Below, piece by piece: positions 55,950-63,495 of a DNA stretch of 64,000 nt (its first letter is position 1; every line of letters begins with the position of its first letter). Both the position numbers and the translations under genes were made by a program. Under the pieces are notes generated by a model. That model was not told the origin of the DNA. It did no database searches and saw nothing but the letters and a program-made list of their open reading frames with translations. Source of the DNA: GMQP-bins7 sp963776565 (GTDB lineage: Bacteria; Actinomycetota; Thermoleophilia; Gaiellales; Gaiellaceae); the NCBI GenBank assembly GCA_963776565.1, contig CAVZNF010000004.1, forward strand, positions 62,001 through 126,000. Reading direction: 5' to 3'.

Positions 55950-55985
55950 CGCGAACTTCCCTGAAGGCGCTCGCTTCGCGAGCGC
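55950..55985. repeat. Dispersed palindromic repeat, copy B, with hairpin
   Basis: A 31-base element (55950-55980) with CGCGAA, CCCTGAAGG and TTCGCG, matching the copy at 30505-30535 in 27 of 31 positions. It overlaps a GCGCTCGC/GCGAGCGC hairpin (55967-55985, loop of three). It lies in the 126-base spacer between ribH and rpmB, both leftward. Confidence 0.6.
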
Positions 55986-56013
55986 TGTCGCGGCACGGTC
56001 AGCCGCGACGCGG

Positions 56014-56834
56014 TCAGCGGGCCGCGGCGGCCCGGAGGTGCGCGAACAGGTCGGCCATCTCGAGCGCGCTGCGGACGGCCTCGGCGCCTTTGCCGATACG
56101 AGCCTCCGCCTGCTCGATGCGATCGAGCGTGAGCAGGCCGAACGAGACCGGGACGCCGGTCTCGAGGGCCGCGAGCTGGAGGCCGCTGGCGGCCTCGCTC
56201 GAGACGTAGTCGAAGTGCGGCGTATCCCCGCGAATGACGCATCCGAGCGCGACGATGCACGCGAACCGGCGCGTCTTGGCGAGCGCGGTCGCGGCAAGTG
56301 GGAGCTCGAAAGCGCCGGGGACGACCATGATGGTGATCGCCTCCTGACGGACGCCGGCTGCCGACAGCTCGGCGAGCGCGCCGTCGAGAAGCTGCGTCGT
56401 GACGTTCCCGTTGAAGCGAGACACGACGACACCAACCGCGCGGCGGCCACCCTCGGCGACGCCCTCGAGAACCGCATAGCCGTCGGGGATGTGGAGATCG
56501 CCGGCGGCGTGCTCGTGCGAGAGCTCGACGTGCATCGGCGTCTCGTCGATCTCGACATCGCCGGCGTCGGGCTCGAGCTCGTCCTCCGCGGCGGCCTCCT
56601 CGACCTCGGCGACCTCGCCGACGCTGTCCGTCTGCGCCTCGACGACTTCAGCAGGTGCGGGCTCCAGCGGCTCGGCGGCCGAGGTCGCCGTGCCCCAGGC
56701 CGGAGCCTCGTCGGCGCTGTCGGGCTCCGAGCCGTCGACAGCGCAGGCTCCTCGGGCTCGTCCACGGCGCCTCTTCGCCGAGCCCAGTCGTGCAGGACGT
56801 TCTCGCTCGTGGAGTCGATGTCTCGGCTGCTCAT
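56014..56834 (-). CDS. ribH: Lumazine synthase with long acidic N-terminal extension (one frame break)
   Basis: 6,7-dimethyl-8-ribityllumazine synthase, about 273 aa where 150-160 is usual. The catalytic domain occupies the last 150 residues: VVVSRFNGNVTTQLLDGA, VPGAFELPLAA, VALGCVIRGDTPHFDYVSSEA and VSFGLLTLDRIEQAEAR. Before it are about 115 acidic, Ala/Pro/Glu-rich residues beginning MSSRDIDSTSENVLHDWARR. The frame breaks near 56745 within this extension (EEPA to VDGSEPDSADEA). The ATG overlaps the ribBA stop. Confidence 0.88.
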
Positions 56835-58114
56835 TCGGAGTCCTCCGGTGCGTCGCCTTCGAGGCGGGCACCCTGGTGGTGGAGCCTCGTGATCGTGTGG
56901 CCCAGCTTCTCACGTTTCGCTGCGAGGTAGCGCTGGTTCTCCGCGGTCGGCGCGACCTCGAGCGGCACCTGCTCGACCACGGTCAGTCCGTAGCCGTCGA
57001 GCCCGCTCAGCTTGCGCGGATTGTTCGTGAGGATGCGGATCGTCGTCAGCCCGAGGTCGGCGAGGATCTGGTTGCCGATTCCCCACTCGCGCGCGTCCGG
57101 CGGGAATCCGAGCGCGAGGTTGGCCTCGACGGTGTCGAGGCCGTTCGCCTGCAGGTCATACGCGCGGAGCTTGTTCAGGAGGCCGATTCCGCGGCCTTCC
57201 TGGCCCATGTACAGGACGACGCCTCGCTCCTCGGTCTCGACGCGGGCGAGGGCCACCTCCAACTGCTCGCCGCAGTCGCACAGCAGCGAGTGGAACACGT
57301 CACCCGTCAGGCACTCGGAGTGAACGCGGACGAGGACGTTCTCGGCGCCCTCGACGTCTCCCTTCACGAGGGCGACGTGTTGCTTGTCGGTCAGGAGCTC
57401 TCGATACGCGACCGCCCTGAACTCCCCGAACTCGGTCGGGAGGCGCACCGACACGACGCGCTCGACGAGCTTCTCGATCCGGCGCCGGTACTCGATGAGG
57501 TCGGCGACCGTGACCATCTTGAGCTCGTGGCGCTCGCAGTACGCCGTGAGATCGGGGACGCGCGCCATCGTCCCGTCGTCGTTCATGATCTCGCACACGA
57601 CCCCGGCGGGAATCACGCCTGCGAGCCGCGCGAGATCGACGGCCGCTTCCGTCTGGCCGGACCGCTGCAACACGCCGCCCGGCTTTGCACGCAGCGGGAA
57701 GACGTGTCCGGGCTGCACGAGATCGTGCGGCACGGAGCTCGGGTCGATCGCGACCTGGATCGTCCGCGCACGATCGTGCGCGGAGATTCCGGTCGAGACG
57801 CCTTCGCGCGCCTCGATCGAGACGGTGAAGTCGGTACCGAGCGGCGTCTCGTTGTGATCCGTCATCGGCCTCAGGTCGAGGTCGTCACAGCGCTCCGGAG
57901 TCAGGCACAGGCAGATCAGCCCGCGCCCGTGGGTCGCCATGAACGCGATCGACTCGGGAGTGACGAACTGCGCTGCGATCGTCAGGTCGCCCTCGTTCTC
58001 GCGATCCGCGTCGTCGACGACGACGACGAAGCGCCCCGAGCGAATGTCCTCGATCGCCTCCTGGATCGTCGCGAACGGCGACGCCGTCTCGGCCGGGCTC
58101 AGGTCGGTAGCCAC
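56831..58114 (-). CDS. ribBA: Bifunctional 3,4-DHBP synthase/GTP cyclohydrolase II
   Basis: A 427-aa RibBA fusion. The N-terminal RibB part has DDADRENEGDLTIAAQFVTPE (split as DDADRENEGD and AAQFVTPE), GLICLCLTPERCD and the C-terminal RibA part has the zinc motif CLTGDVFHSLLCDCGEQL and MGQEGRGIGLLNKLRAYDLQ. Makes both riboflavin precursors. The GTG at 58114 is 16 bases after the ribE stop. Confidence 0.95.
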   Translation of the reverse strand: MATDLSPAETASPFATIQEAIEDIRSGRFVVVVDDADRENEGDLTIAAQFVTPESIAFMATHGRGLICLCLTPERCDDLDLRPMTDHNETPLGTDFTVSIEAREGVSTGISAHDRARTIQVAIDPSSVPHDLVQPGHVFPLRAKPGGVLQRSGQTEAAVDLARLAGVIPAGVVCEIMNDDGTMARVPDLTAYCERHELKMVTVADLIEYRRRIEKLVERVVSVRLPTEFGEFRAVAYRELLTDKQHVALVKGDVEGAENVLVRVHSECLTGDVFHSLLCDCGEQLEVALARVETEERGVVLYMGQEGRGIGLLNKLRAYDLQANGLDTVEANLALGFPPDAREWGIGNQILADLGLTTIRILTNNPRKLSGLDGYGLTVVEQVPLEVAPTAENQRYLAAKREKLGHTITRLHHQGARLEGDAPEDSE

Positions 58115-58130
58115 AGCCGGATCGTAGCCC

Positions 58131-58718
58131 TCAGTGCGTGACGAGCCGCTCGACGTACTTCGCGAGGACATCGGCCTCGAGATTCACGGCCTGCCCGGGC
58201 CGGAGTGCCGAAAGTGTCGTCGCCTCGAGCGTGTGCGGGACGAGCGCGACTGCGAACCCGTCATCGATGAGCTCAGCCACGGTCAGCGACACACCGTCGA
58301 CGGTGACCGAGCCCTTCTCGACGCAGTACCGCAGGACAGCCTCGGGGGCTTCGACGACGACACGGAGCCCCTGTCCTTCGGCCTCCGCCGACCGGATCCG
58401 ACCGACCGCGTCGACGTGTCCCTGCACGTAGTGCCCACCGAGCTCCTCGCCCGCGCGGATCGCAGGCTCGACATTGACCTGCTCGTTGCGCTCGAGTGTT
58501 CCAAGCGTCGAGCGCGCGATCGTCTCAGGCACTGCCTGGAAGCGGATCGTCCCGTCCGCGACCTCAGTCGCCGTGAGGCAGCAGCCGTCGATGGCGATCG
58601 AGTCTCCGACGCGCGTGCGGGAGGCCGTCGCAGGGGCGCGGACGGCCAGAGCCCGCCCGCCTCCCGCCTCCTCGGCCTCGACGACGACACCCACCTCGCG
58701 GACGATCCCCGTGAACAC
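58131..58718 (-). CDS. ribE: Riboflavin synthase alpha subunit
   Basis: A 195-aa riboflavin synthase of two barrels. It opens MFTGIVREVGVVV; first barrel IDGCCLTATEV, second VDGVSLTVAELIDDGF; GGHYVQGHVDAVG joins them. The GTG start is 25 bases after the ribD stop. Confidence 0.95.
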   Translation of the reverse strand: MFTGIVREVGVVVEAEEAGGGRALAVRAPATASRTRVGDSIAIDGCCLTATEVADGTIRFQAVPETIARSTLGTLERNEQVNVEPAIRAGEELGGHYVQGHVDAVGRIRSAEAEGQGLRVVVEAPEAVLRYCVEKGSVTVDGVSLTVAELIDDGFAVALVPHTLEATTLSALRPGQAVNLEADVLAKYVERLVTH

Positions 58719-58743
58719 GGTCGGAGGGTACTTCTACGTCGTA

Positions 58744-59702
58744 CTAGGGCTCGTTCAGGTACGCCTGAATGAGGACGTCCTCGCCGACCCGGCGCGCCTC
58801 CATGCGCGAGAGCTCGAGCGGGCGCAGCATGCCTTCGAGCATCCCCGGCCCGTCTCCGGAGATCCGCGGCGCCACGAACACGAGCAGCTTGTCGACGAGC
58901 CCGGCCTCGAGGAACGCTGCGGCGAGGGTCGGCCCGCCTTCGAGGAGCACGGACTGGACGCCGTCGGCGGCGAGCTCCTCGAGCTCCTCGCGGAGCGGTC
59001 CCGAGCGGAGCTCGAGCTCGGACACTTCTGGCAGCGGCCCACTCCCGAATGCGATTCTCCGCGGCTGCTCGATCACGGGCACATCGCGCGCGTCGAGGCG
59101 TGGGTTGTCGGAGCGCACCGTGCCCATCCCGACCGCGACGGCGTCGGACTGTGCGCGGAGCACGTGAACGAGCCGCCTGGAGTCCTCTCCGGTGACCCAA
59201 CGTGAGCCTGGGAACTCGCACGCGGCCGTCGAGCGTGACCGCGACCTTGTACGTCACATGCGGCCGTTTCGCCGTCACCCACGTGCGCCACTCCTCGATC
59301 TGCTGACGACAGCGAAACGCGATTTCGCCGTCGGCGAGCTGCACGTCGACGCCGCTCTCGCGAAGCAGCGGCGAAACCGCCACCGTGCGCCGGGTTCGGG
59401 TCGAGCTGGCCGGCGACAACAGCGGCAACGCCCGCCTCGAGCAGCGCGTCGACACACGGCGGAGTCGCACCGTGGTGAGCGCAGGGCTCCAGCGTCACGT
59501 ACACCGTCGCTCCGCGAGCACGCTCGCCTGCATCGGCGAGGGCGGCGACCTCGGCGTGCGGGCCGCCCTTGCGTTCGTGCCAACCCTCGCCCACGATCTC
59601 GCCCTCGCTCACGATGACCGCGCCGACGATCGGGTTTGGTCGCGTCGTGCCGCGGCCGCGCTCGGCGAGCTCGATGGCGCGCTCGAGAAAGCCGGCCTCC
59701 AT
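58744..59702 (-). CDS. ribD: Riboflavin biosynthesis protein RibD (two frame breaks)
   Basis: A deaminase-reductase of about 319 aa. The N-terminal deaminase has RPNPIVGAVIV, GGPHAEVAALADAG and YVTLEPCAHHGATPPC with the zinc His and Cys. The frame breaks near 59385 (DPNP region) and near 59212 (RVRVP to GSRWVTGEDSRR), after which the reductase domain continues VGMGTVRSDNPRLDAR and LLEGGPTLAAAFLEAGLVDK to the stop. All catalytic parts remain, so the breaks look like sequence errors. First gene of the riboflavin operon; no FMN riboswitch was seen upstream. Confidence 0.9.
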
Positions 59703-59793
59703 GGCTCGGATCCTATGGCGCCGCTATTGGCTTCCCGGTTGGAGCTTCCTCGGCGGAGAGCATCGCGGTGGCCCGCCTCATCCGCGACGCCAC

Positions 59794-61038
59794 CTAGACG
59801 CGCAGACGCGCGATGAAGAACCCAGCCGTGGAGTGGACGTGCGGAAGGGTCTGCAGGAACTCGGGTCGGCGTGGATGGCGGAACGTCGGCCACTCCTCCG
59901 CCAGAGTCGAGTCGACGGTGAGGCCCGACGCATCGACCACGCCCTCGCACTCCTCGGCGCTGATCGTGCAGACGGAGTAGACGATCGTCCCGCCGGGGCG
60001 GACGCGTGTAGCTGCGGAGCGCAACAGCTCGAGCTGGAGCTCCGGGAGCGGCATCGCGCGCCAGCGCAGGTCGGGCCGCCGGTTCAAGACACCCAGGCCT
60101 GAACACGGTGCATCCACGAGGGCTCGGTCGAAGTCGCGAAGCTCCGCCGGAAGATCGCGACCGTCCGCGAGCACGACACGCACGTTGGTCGCGCCGAGTC
60201 GCCGCAGGTTCTCGGTGAGCTCGCGGGCGCGGCCGTCGTTGAGCTCCACCGCCGTGACGTCGCCGGACAGCATCGACGCCTTACCGCCGGGCGCAGCGCA
60301 GAGATCGAGCGTTCGATCGCCGTCCTCGGCCCTGACAGCCAGCCCAGCGAGCTGAGAAGCCGCGCTCTGCGGCCAGATCCGACCCTCCGAGAGCGCCTTG
60401 TCGTCGATCCGGTCGACGCGCACTGCGCCCGGGATTGCAGGATCGATGATTCCGTCGAGTTCGCCGCGGACGAGACGCACGACCGTCGGCGCGGGCTCGT
60501 TCAGCGCGAGCATGAGCGCGCGGGCCTCATCCGGTCCCCACTCGCTCCACCAGCTCTCGGCGATCCAGTCGGGGTACGAGTGCTTCAGCGCGGCCTCGGC
60601 GGCAGTGTCCTCTGGGAGCGAGTCCAAAAGCGGCGCAATCCCCTCGGCGAGGCGCCTGAGCACGGCGTTGGTGAACGCGACGGCCCGTTCGAGCCCGGCG
60701 CGGCGAACCAGCTCGACCGACTCGTTGACGGCGGCATAGCGTGCGATTCCGTCGACGAACGCGAGCTGATAGGCGCCGAGCCGCAACGCCGCCCTGACCG
60801 GAGCGTCGAGCCGCGCGACCCGGCGGCGGCCCAGGAGCTCGATGGCATGGTCGAGCGTGCGCACGCGCTGCACAGCTCCGTACGCGAGACGTTGCGCGAG
60901 TCCGCGATCGCGCTCGTCGAGGTCGCTCGCTGCTCGACGAAGAGCGCGGTCGGCGTACGCGTCGTCCTCGAAGACGCGCAGCAGCACCGCGAACGCAGCC
61001 GCGCGGGCTGGGCTTACGGCCGCAGGCCGCGACGCCAT
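59794..61038 (-). CDS. rsmB: 16S rRNA (cytosine967-C5)-methyltransferase RsmB
   Basis: A 414-aa RsmB with an N-terminal NusB-like domain (AAAFAVLLRVFEDDAYADRAL, partly shown) and a C-terminal m5C methyltransferase domain: LDLCAAPGGKASML, DAPCSGLGVLNRRPDLRW with one catalytic Cys, and VYSVCTISAEE with the second. The ATG at 61038 lies 25 bases inside the fmt 3' end. Confidence 0.95.
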   Translation of the reverse strand: MASRPAAVSPARAAAFAVLLRVFEDDAYADRALRRAASDLDERDRGLAQRLAYGAVQRVRTLDHAIELLGRRRVARLDAPVRAALRLGAYQLAFVDGIARYAAVNESVELVRRAGLERAVAFTNAVLRRLAEGIAPLLDSLPEDTAAEAALKHSYPDWIAESWWSEWGPDEARALMLALNEPAPTVVRLVRGELDGIIDPAIPGAVRVDRIDDKALSEGRIWPQSAASQLAGLAVRAEDGDRTLDLCAAPGGKASMLSGDVTAVELNDGRARELTENLRRLGATNVRVVLADGRDLPAELRDFDRALVDAPCSGLGVLNRRPDLRWRAMPLPELQLELLRSAATRVRPGGTIVYSVCTISAEECEGVVDASGLTVDSTLAEEWPTFRHPRRPEFLQTLPHVHSTAGFFIARLRV

Positions 61039-61820
61039 GCGTCGTACGTCATCCGACGGCCTCCGTCGGGTTGGACTTCGACCGGCTCGAACGATCCGTC
61101 GCCAGCAATCCGGGCGCGCCAGATCGTGAGGTTGCGGCCGTGGAGCTCGGCGCGAGCCCCGATGTGCGGCGAGAGTGCGCGGACACGGTCGACGAGTTCG
61201 ACGGCGGGTCGCTCGAAGTCGAGCTGACGATCTTCGCTCGTGATCTTGTGGGCGTATGTCGCCTCGCCGCTCTGTTCCTGGAAGACCGGCGGGGGCTCGG
61301 CTAGCACCTCGTTCAACAGATCGACTGCGAGCTCGGCGGCGCGCGCGTAGACCGCTCCCGCATCGTCCTCGGGGGCGACTGCGAACGAGCGCTGAGCGGC
61401 GATCGGCCCCGCGTCGAGCTCCTTGACCAGCTTGATGATCGTCACGCCCGTCTCGGAGTCCCCCGCCATGAGCGCGCGCTCGACCGGCGCCGCGCCACGC
61501 CAGCGGGGAAGGAGCGACGGGTGGACGTTGAGCCACAGCCGCTCGGCGAGCACATCGTCCGGGACGATCAAGCCGTACGCGACCGCTACGACCGTGGGCG
61601 CGTCGACGTCGAGGCCGAGCTGAGGCGAGTCGGGCTCCAGTACCGGGATCCCGAGTCGCAGAGCCGTGTCCTTGGCCGGCGAGTGTGCGAGCTTGCGGCC
61701 CCTTCCCGCTGGAGCGTCCGGACGCGTGATCAGCGAGCGGATCTCGTGACGCTCGGCAAGGCGTTCCATGACGTCGGCGCCGAACGCCGCGGTCGCGGCG
61801 ACCGCGATCGGTCGGGTCAA
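61014..61820 (-). CDS. fmt: Methionyl-tRNA formyltransferase
   Basis: A 268-aa formyltransferase, slightly short (usual 305-320) because the C-terminal OB-fold domain is reduced. The catalytic Asn/His are in LNVHPSLLPRWRGAAPVERALMAG (split as LNVHPSLLPRWRGAAP), with the Asp in KELDAGPI. TTG start overlaps the def stop (61817-61820). Confidence 0.95.
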   Translation of the reverse strand: MTRPIAVAATAAFGADVMERLAERHEIRSLITRPDAPAGRGRKLAHSPAKDTALRLGIPVLEPDSPQLGLDVDAPTVVAVAYGLIVPDDVLAERLWLNVHPSLLPRWRGAAPVERALMAGDSETGVTIIKLVKELDAGPIAAQRSFAVAPEDDAGAVYARAAELAVDLLNEVLAEPPPVFQEQSGEATYAHKITSEDRQLDFERPAVELVDRVRALSPHIGARAELHGRNLTIWRARIAGDGSFEPVEVQPDGGRRMTYDAWRRGLRP

Positions 61821-62413
61821 CGCGCGCCGAGAACGGGCTGCGGCCTAAGGGTCGCGAGCGCTGCTCGTCTCGACTGCTCGTCCGTGCGATCGATGATCAG
61901 GACCCCGTCCAGATGGTCGAGCTCGTGCTGGACGACGCGCGACGACGGAGGCTCGAGCTCGAGCTTCACCGGCTCGCCCTTCGCATCGACGCCCTCGATC
62001 GTCACGTTCGTGGGGCGCTCGACGGGCACGAGCACGTCGCGGAGCGACAGGCAACCCTCGTCGTCGAGCTCTATCTCGCGCGAGCTCTGTGTGATGACCG
62101 GGTTCACGATCACGCGATCCTCACCGTCGTCCACGAACACGAAGAGCCTCCGGAGGACGCCGACCTGCGTGGCAGCGAGCCCGACGCCGCTCGCCTCGTG
62201 CATCAGCGCGGTCATGCGCTCGACGAGGCGCTCGAGGTCGTCGTCGAAGGTCTCGACGTCCCGGGCCTTCATGCGGAGAACCGAGTCCCCGTACTGTCGA
62301 ATGCGCGCGAGCGCGAGCTGGCGACGTGCCTCGCGCTCGAACTCCTGTCCCTCGTCTCCGCTGTCGTCGCCGTGATCGTGGTCGTGATCGTGGACGTGCT
62401 CGTGGTCGGCCAT
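61817..62413 (-). CDS. def: Peptide deformylase with His-rich N-terminal extension
   Basis: A 198-aa deformylase that removes formyl from N-terminal Met. Motifs: GVGLAATQVG, EGCLSLRDVLV and QHELDHLDG (metal-binding Cys, His, His). The first 23 residues are MADHEHVHDHDHDHGDDSGD plus EGQ, with six His and many Asp/Glu. That extension could load or buffer the catalytic metal. def-fmt-rsmB is a common cluster. Confidence 0.95.
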   Translation of the reverse strand: MADHEHVHDHDHDHGDDSGDEGQEFEREARRQLALARIRQYGDSVLRMKARDVETFDDDLERLVERMTALMHEASGVGLAATQVGVLRRLFVFVDDGEDRVIVNPVITQSSREIELDDEGCLSLRDVLVPVERPTNVTIEGVDAKGEPVKLELEPPSSRVVQHELDHLDGVLIIDRTDEQSRRAALATLRPQPVLGAR

Positions 62414-62451
62414 CGCGCGGCGAGTTTAACCGCCGCGCGATGGCCGCATCT

Positions 62452-63072
62452 TCAGCTTCCGATGCCCGTCACTTGGCGGTCGAGTTCTGCCCCGCTCGCG
62501 TCGATCGCGACGACGGCTATCGGCGTGATCCCTTTGAGGAAGTCGCCTTTCTTGAAGCGAAAGCCGAATGCACGGAGCTCTGTCCCAGGGACATCCGCCT
62601 TCTGAATTTGGATCTCTCGCTGCGTGCCATCGCTCATAAGCACGCTCGCCCGAGCGACGTCACTTTCGACCAGACCGAAGAGTGAGGCGCTCTTGACGTC
62701 AGCGACCACAGGGCCACCGTCGTAGCTAAGGGTGAACGACAGAGGACGCCCGTTAAGGGGATCGTCGGCCGTATTGCAGCCGCCGCCACGCTGGCGCGAC
62801 GTCGCAGACGGCGCCTCCCAGACGCAGAGGTGCCCGGTTCGAGTCCGCTGAACGTAGACACCCTTCCCAGGTGAGCCCTCCGCCGCTGGGATGTCCGCGA
62901 CTCGGACGAGTGGATCCTGGTCGATCGCAGCCGCGAGGTCGCTCCCGTCGTCGATGCGCGATGCGACTACGACACCAGCGAGAGCACATGCGAGGACGAC
63001 ACCGAGTCCAACGGCCGCCCAACGCCTGATCACGGGTCTCAGGGGGGCGGCTCTCCTTTGATCAGCGGACAT
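62452..63072 (-). CDS. Membrane-anchored protein of unknown function
   Basis: A 206-aa protein with one N-terminal membrane anchor (WAAVGLGVVLACALAGVVVA) and an external domain containing two Cys (GHLCVWEA and GGGCNTAD) and mainly beta-type sequence. The ATG at 63072 lies 11 bases inside the end of the small secreted protein upstream, so they are translationally coupled. I do not recognise the family. It and its partner are inserted between def and priA. Confidence 0.65.
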   Translation of the reverse strand: MSADQRRAAPLRPVIRRWAAVGLGVVLACALAGVVVASRIDDGSDLAAAIDQDPLVRVADIPAAEGSPGKGVYVQRTRTGHLCVWEAPSATSRQRGGGCNTADDPLNGRPLSFTLSYDGGPVVADVKSASLFGLVESDVARASVLMSDGTQREIQIQKADVPGTELRAFGFRFKKGDFLKGITPIAVVAIDASGAELDRQVTGIGS

Positions 63073-63395
63073 TGCAGCTCCCCCAGAAGTAGCTGTGCGA
63101 CACACAGTGAGCCTTGAATGTCCCTGGCCACGGCGCATATGTCTCCAGATAGTCCGAGGTGCCTCTCTTCGTGTTCTGCCAGCCGTACGTGGCAGCGTTG
63201 ATGAAGGTGACCGTCTTGTCGTAGCCGGAGCCGTAGGTCATGAAGTAATTGGCTAGCCAGTTCGAGCTGTACGTACTCCCCGCAGCCGCCCCCGGCGTCC
63301 ACTGCCGTGGCGGCGCGTACTGGTATGCGGCAAGGGCGGTCGACGCCAGAACGAGCAGCGACGACCGAAGAAACCGCGGCAACGAGGCGTCTCAT
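63062..63395 (-). CDS. Small secreted aromatic-rich protein (one frame break)
   Basis: About 110 aa. The ATG at 63395 has AAGGAG upstream and starts MRRLVAAVSSVVAA; a break near 63355 (one extra base) leads into LLVLASTALAAYQY, completing a signal peptide with an Ala-x-Ala cleavage site. The mature part, about 80 aa, is rich in Tyr and Trp (10 Tyr, 5 Trp) and has a single Cys pair near the C-terminus (HCVSHSYFWGSC). No family is recognised. It is coupled to the membrane-anchored gene downstream. Confidence 0.6.
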
Positions 63396-63495
63396 CCACA
63401 CTCCTTCTCGTAGTTCTGCTGGAGCAGTTGATGTATCCCGCGAGCGCGCGGCGCGCAATCCGCCAAAACGGCCATGTCCCTTTCAGACGAGGCCG

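Noticed and set aside
59703..59793. Possible FMN riboswitch before ribD
   Set aside because: The 91-base spacer does not contain the conserved FMN aptamer blocks, and no other aptamer was recognised.
62800..62870. A GGTTCGAGTCC T-loop-like sequence suggesting a tRNA
   Set aside because: It lies inside the gene for the membrane-anchored protein and no matching acceptor or anticodon arm could be found around it.
63062..63395. Bacteriocin of the lactococcin 972 type
   Set aside because: Size and a signal peptide fit, but the mature sequence has no convincing match and no ABC export genes are adjacent.
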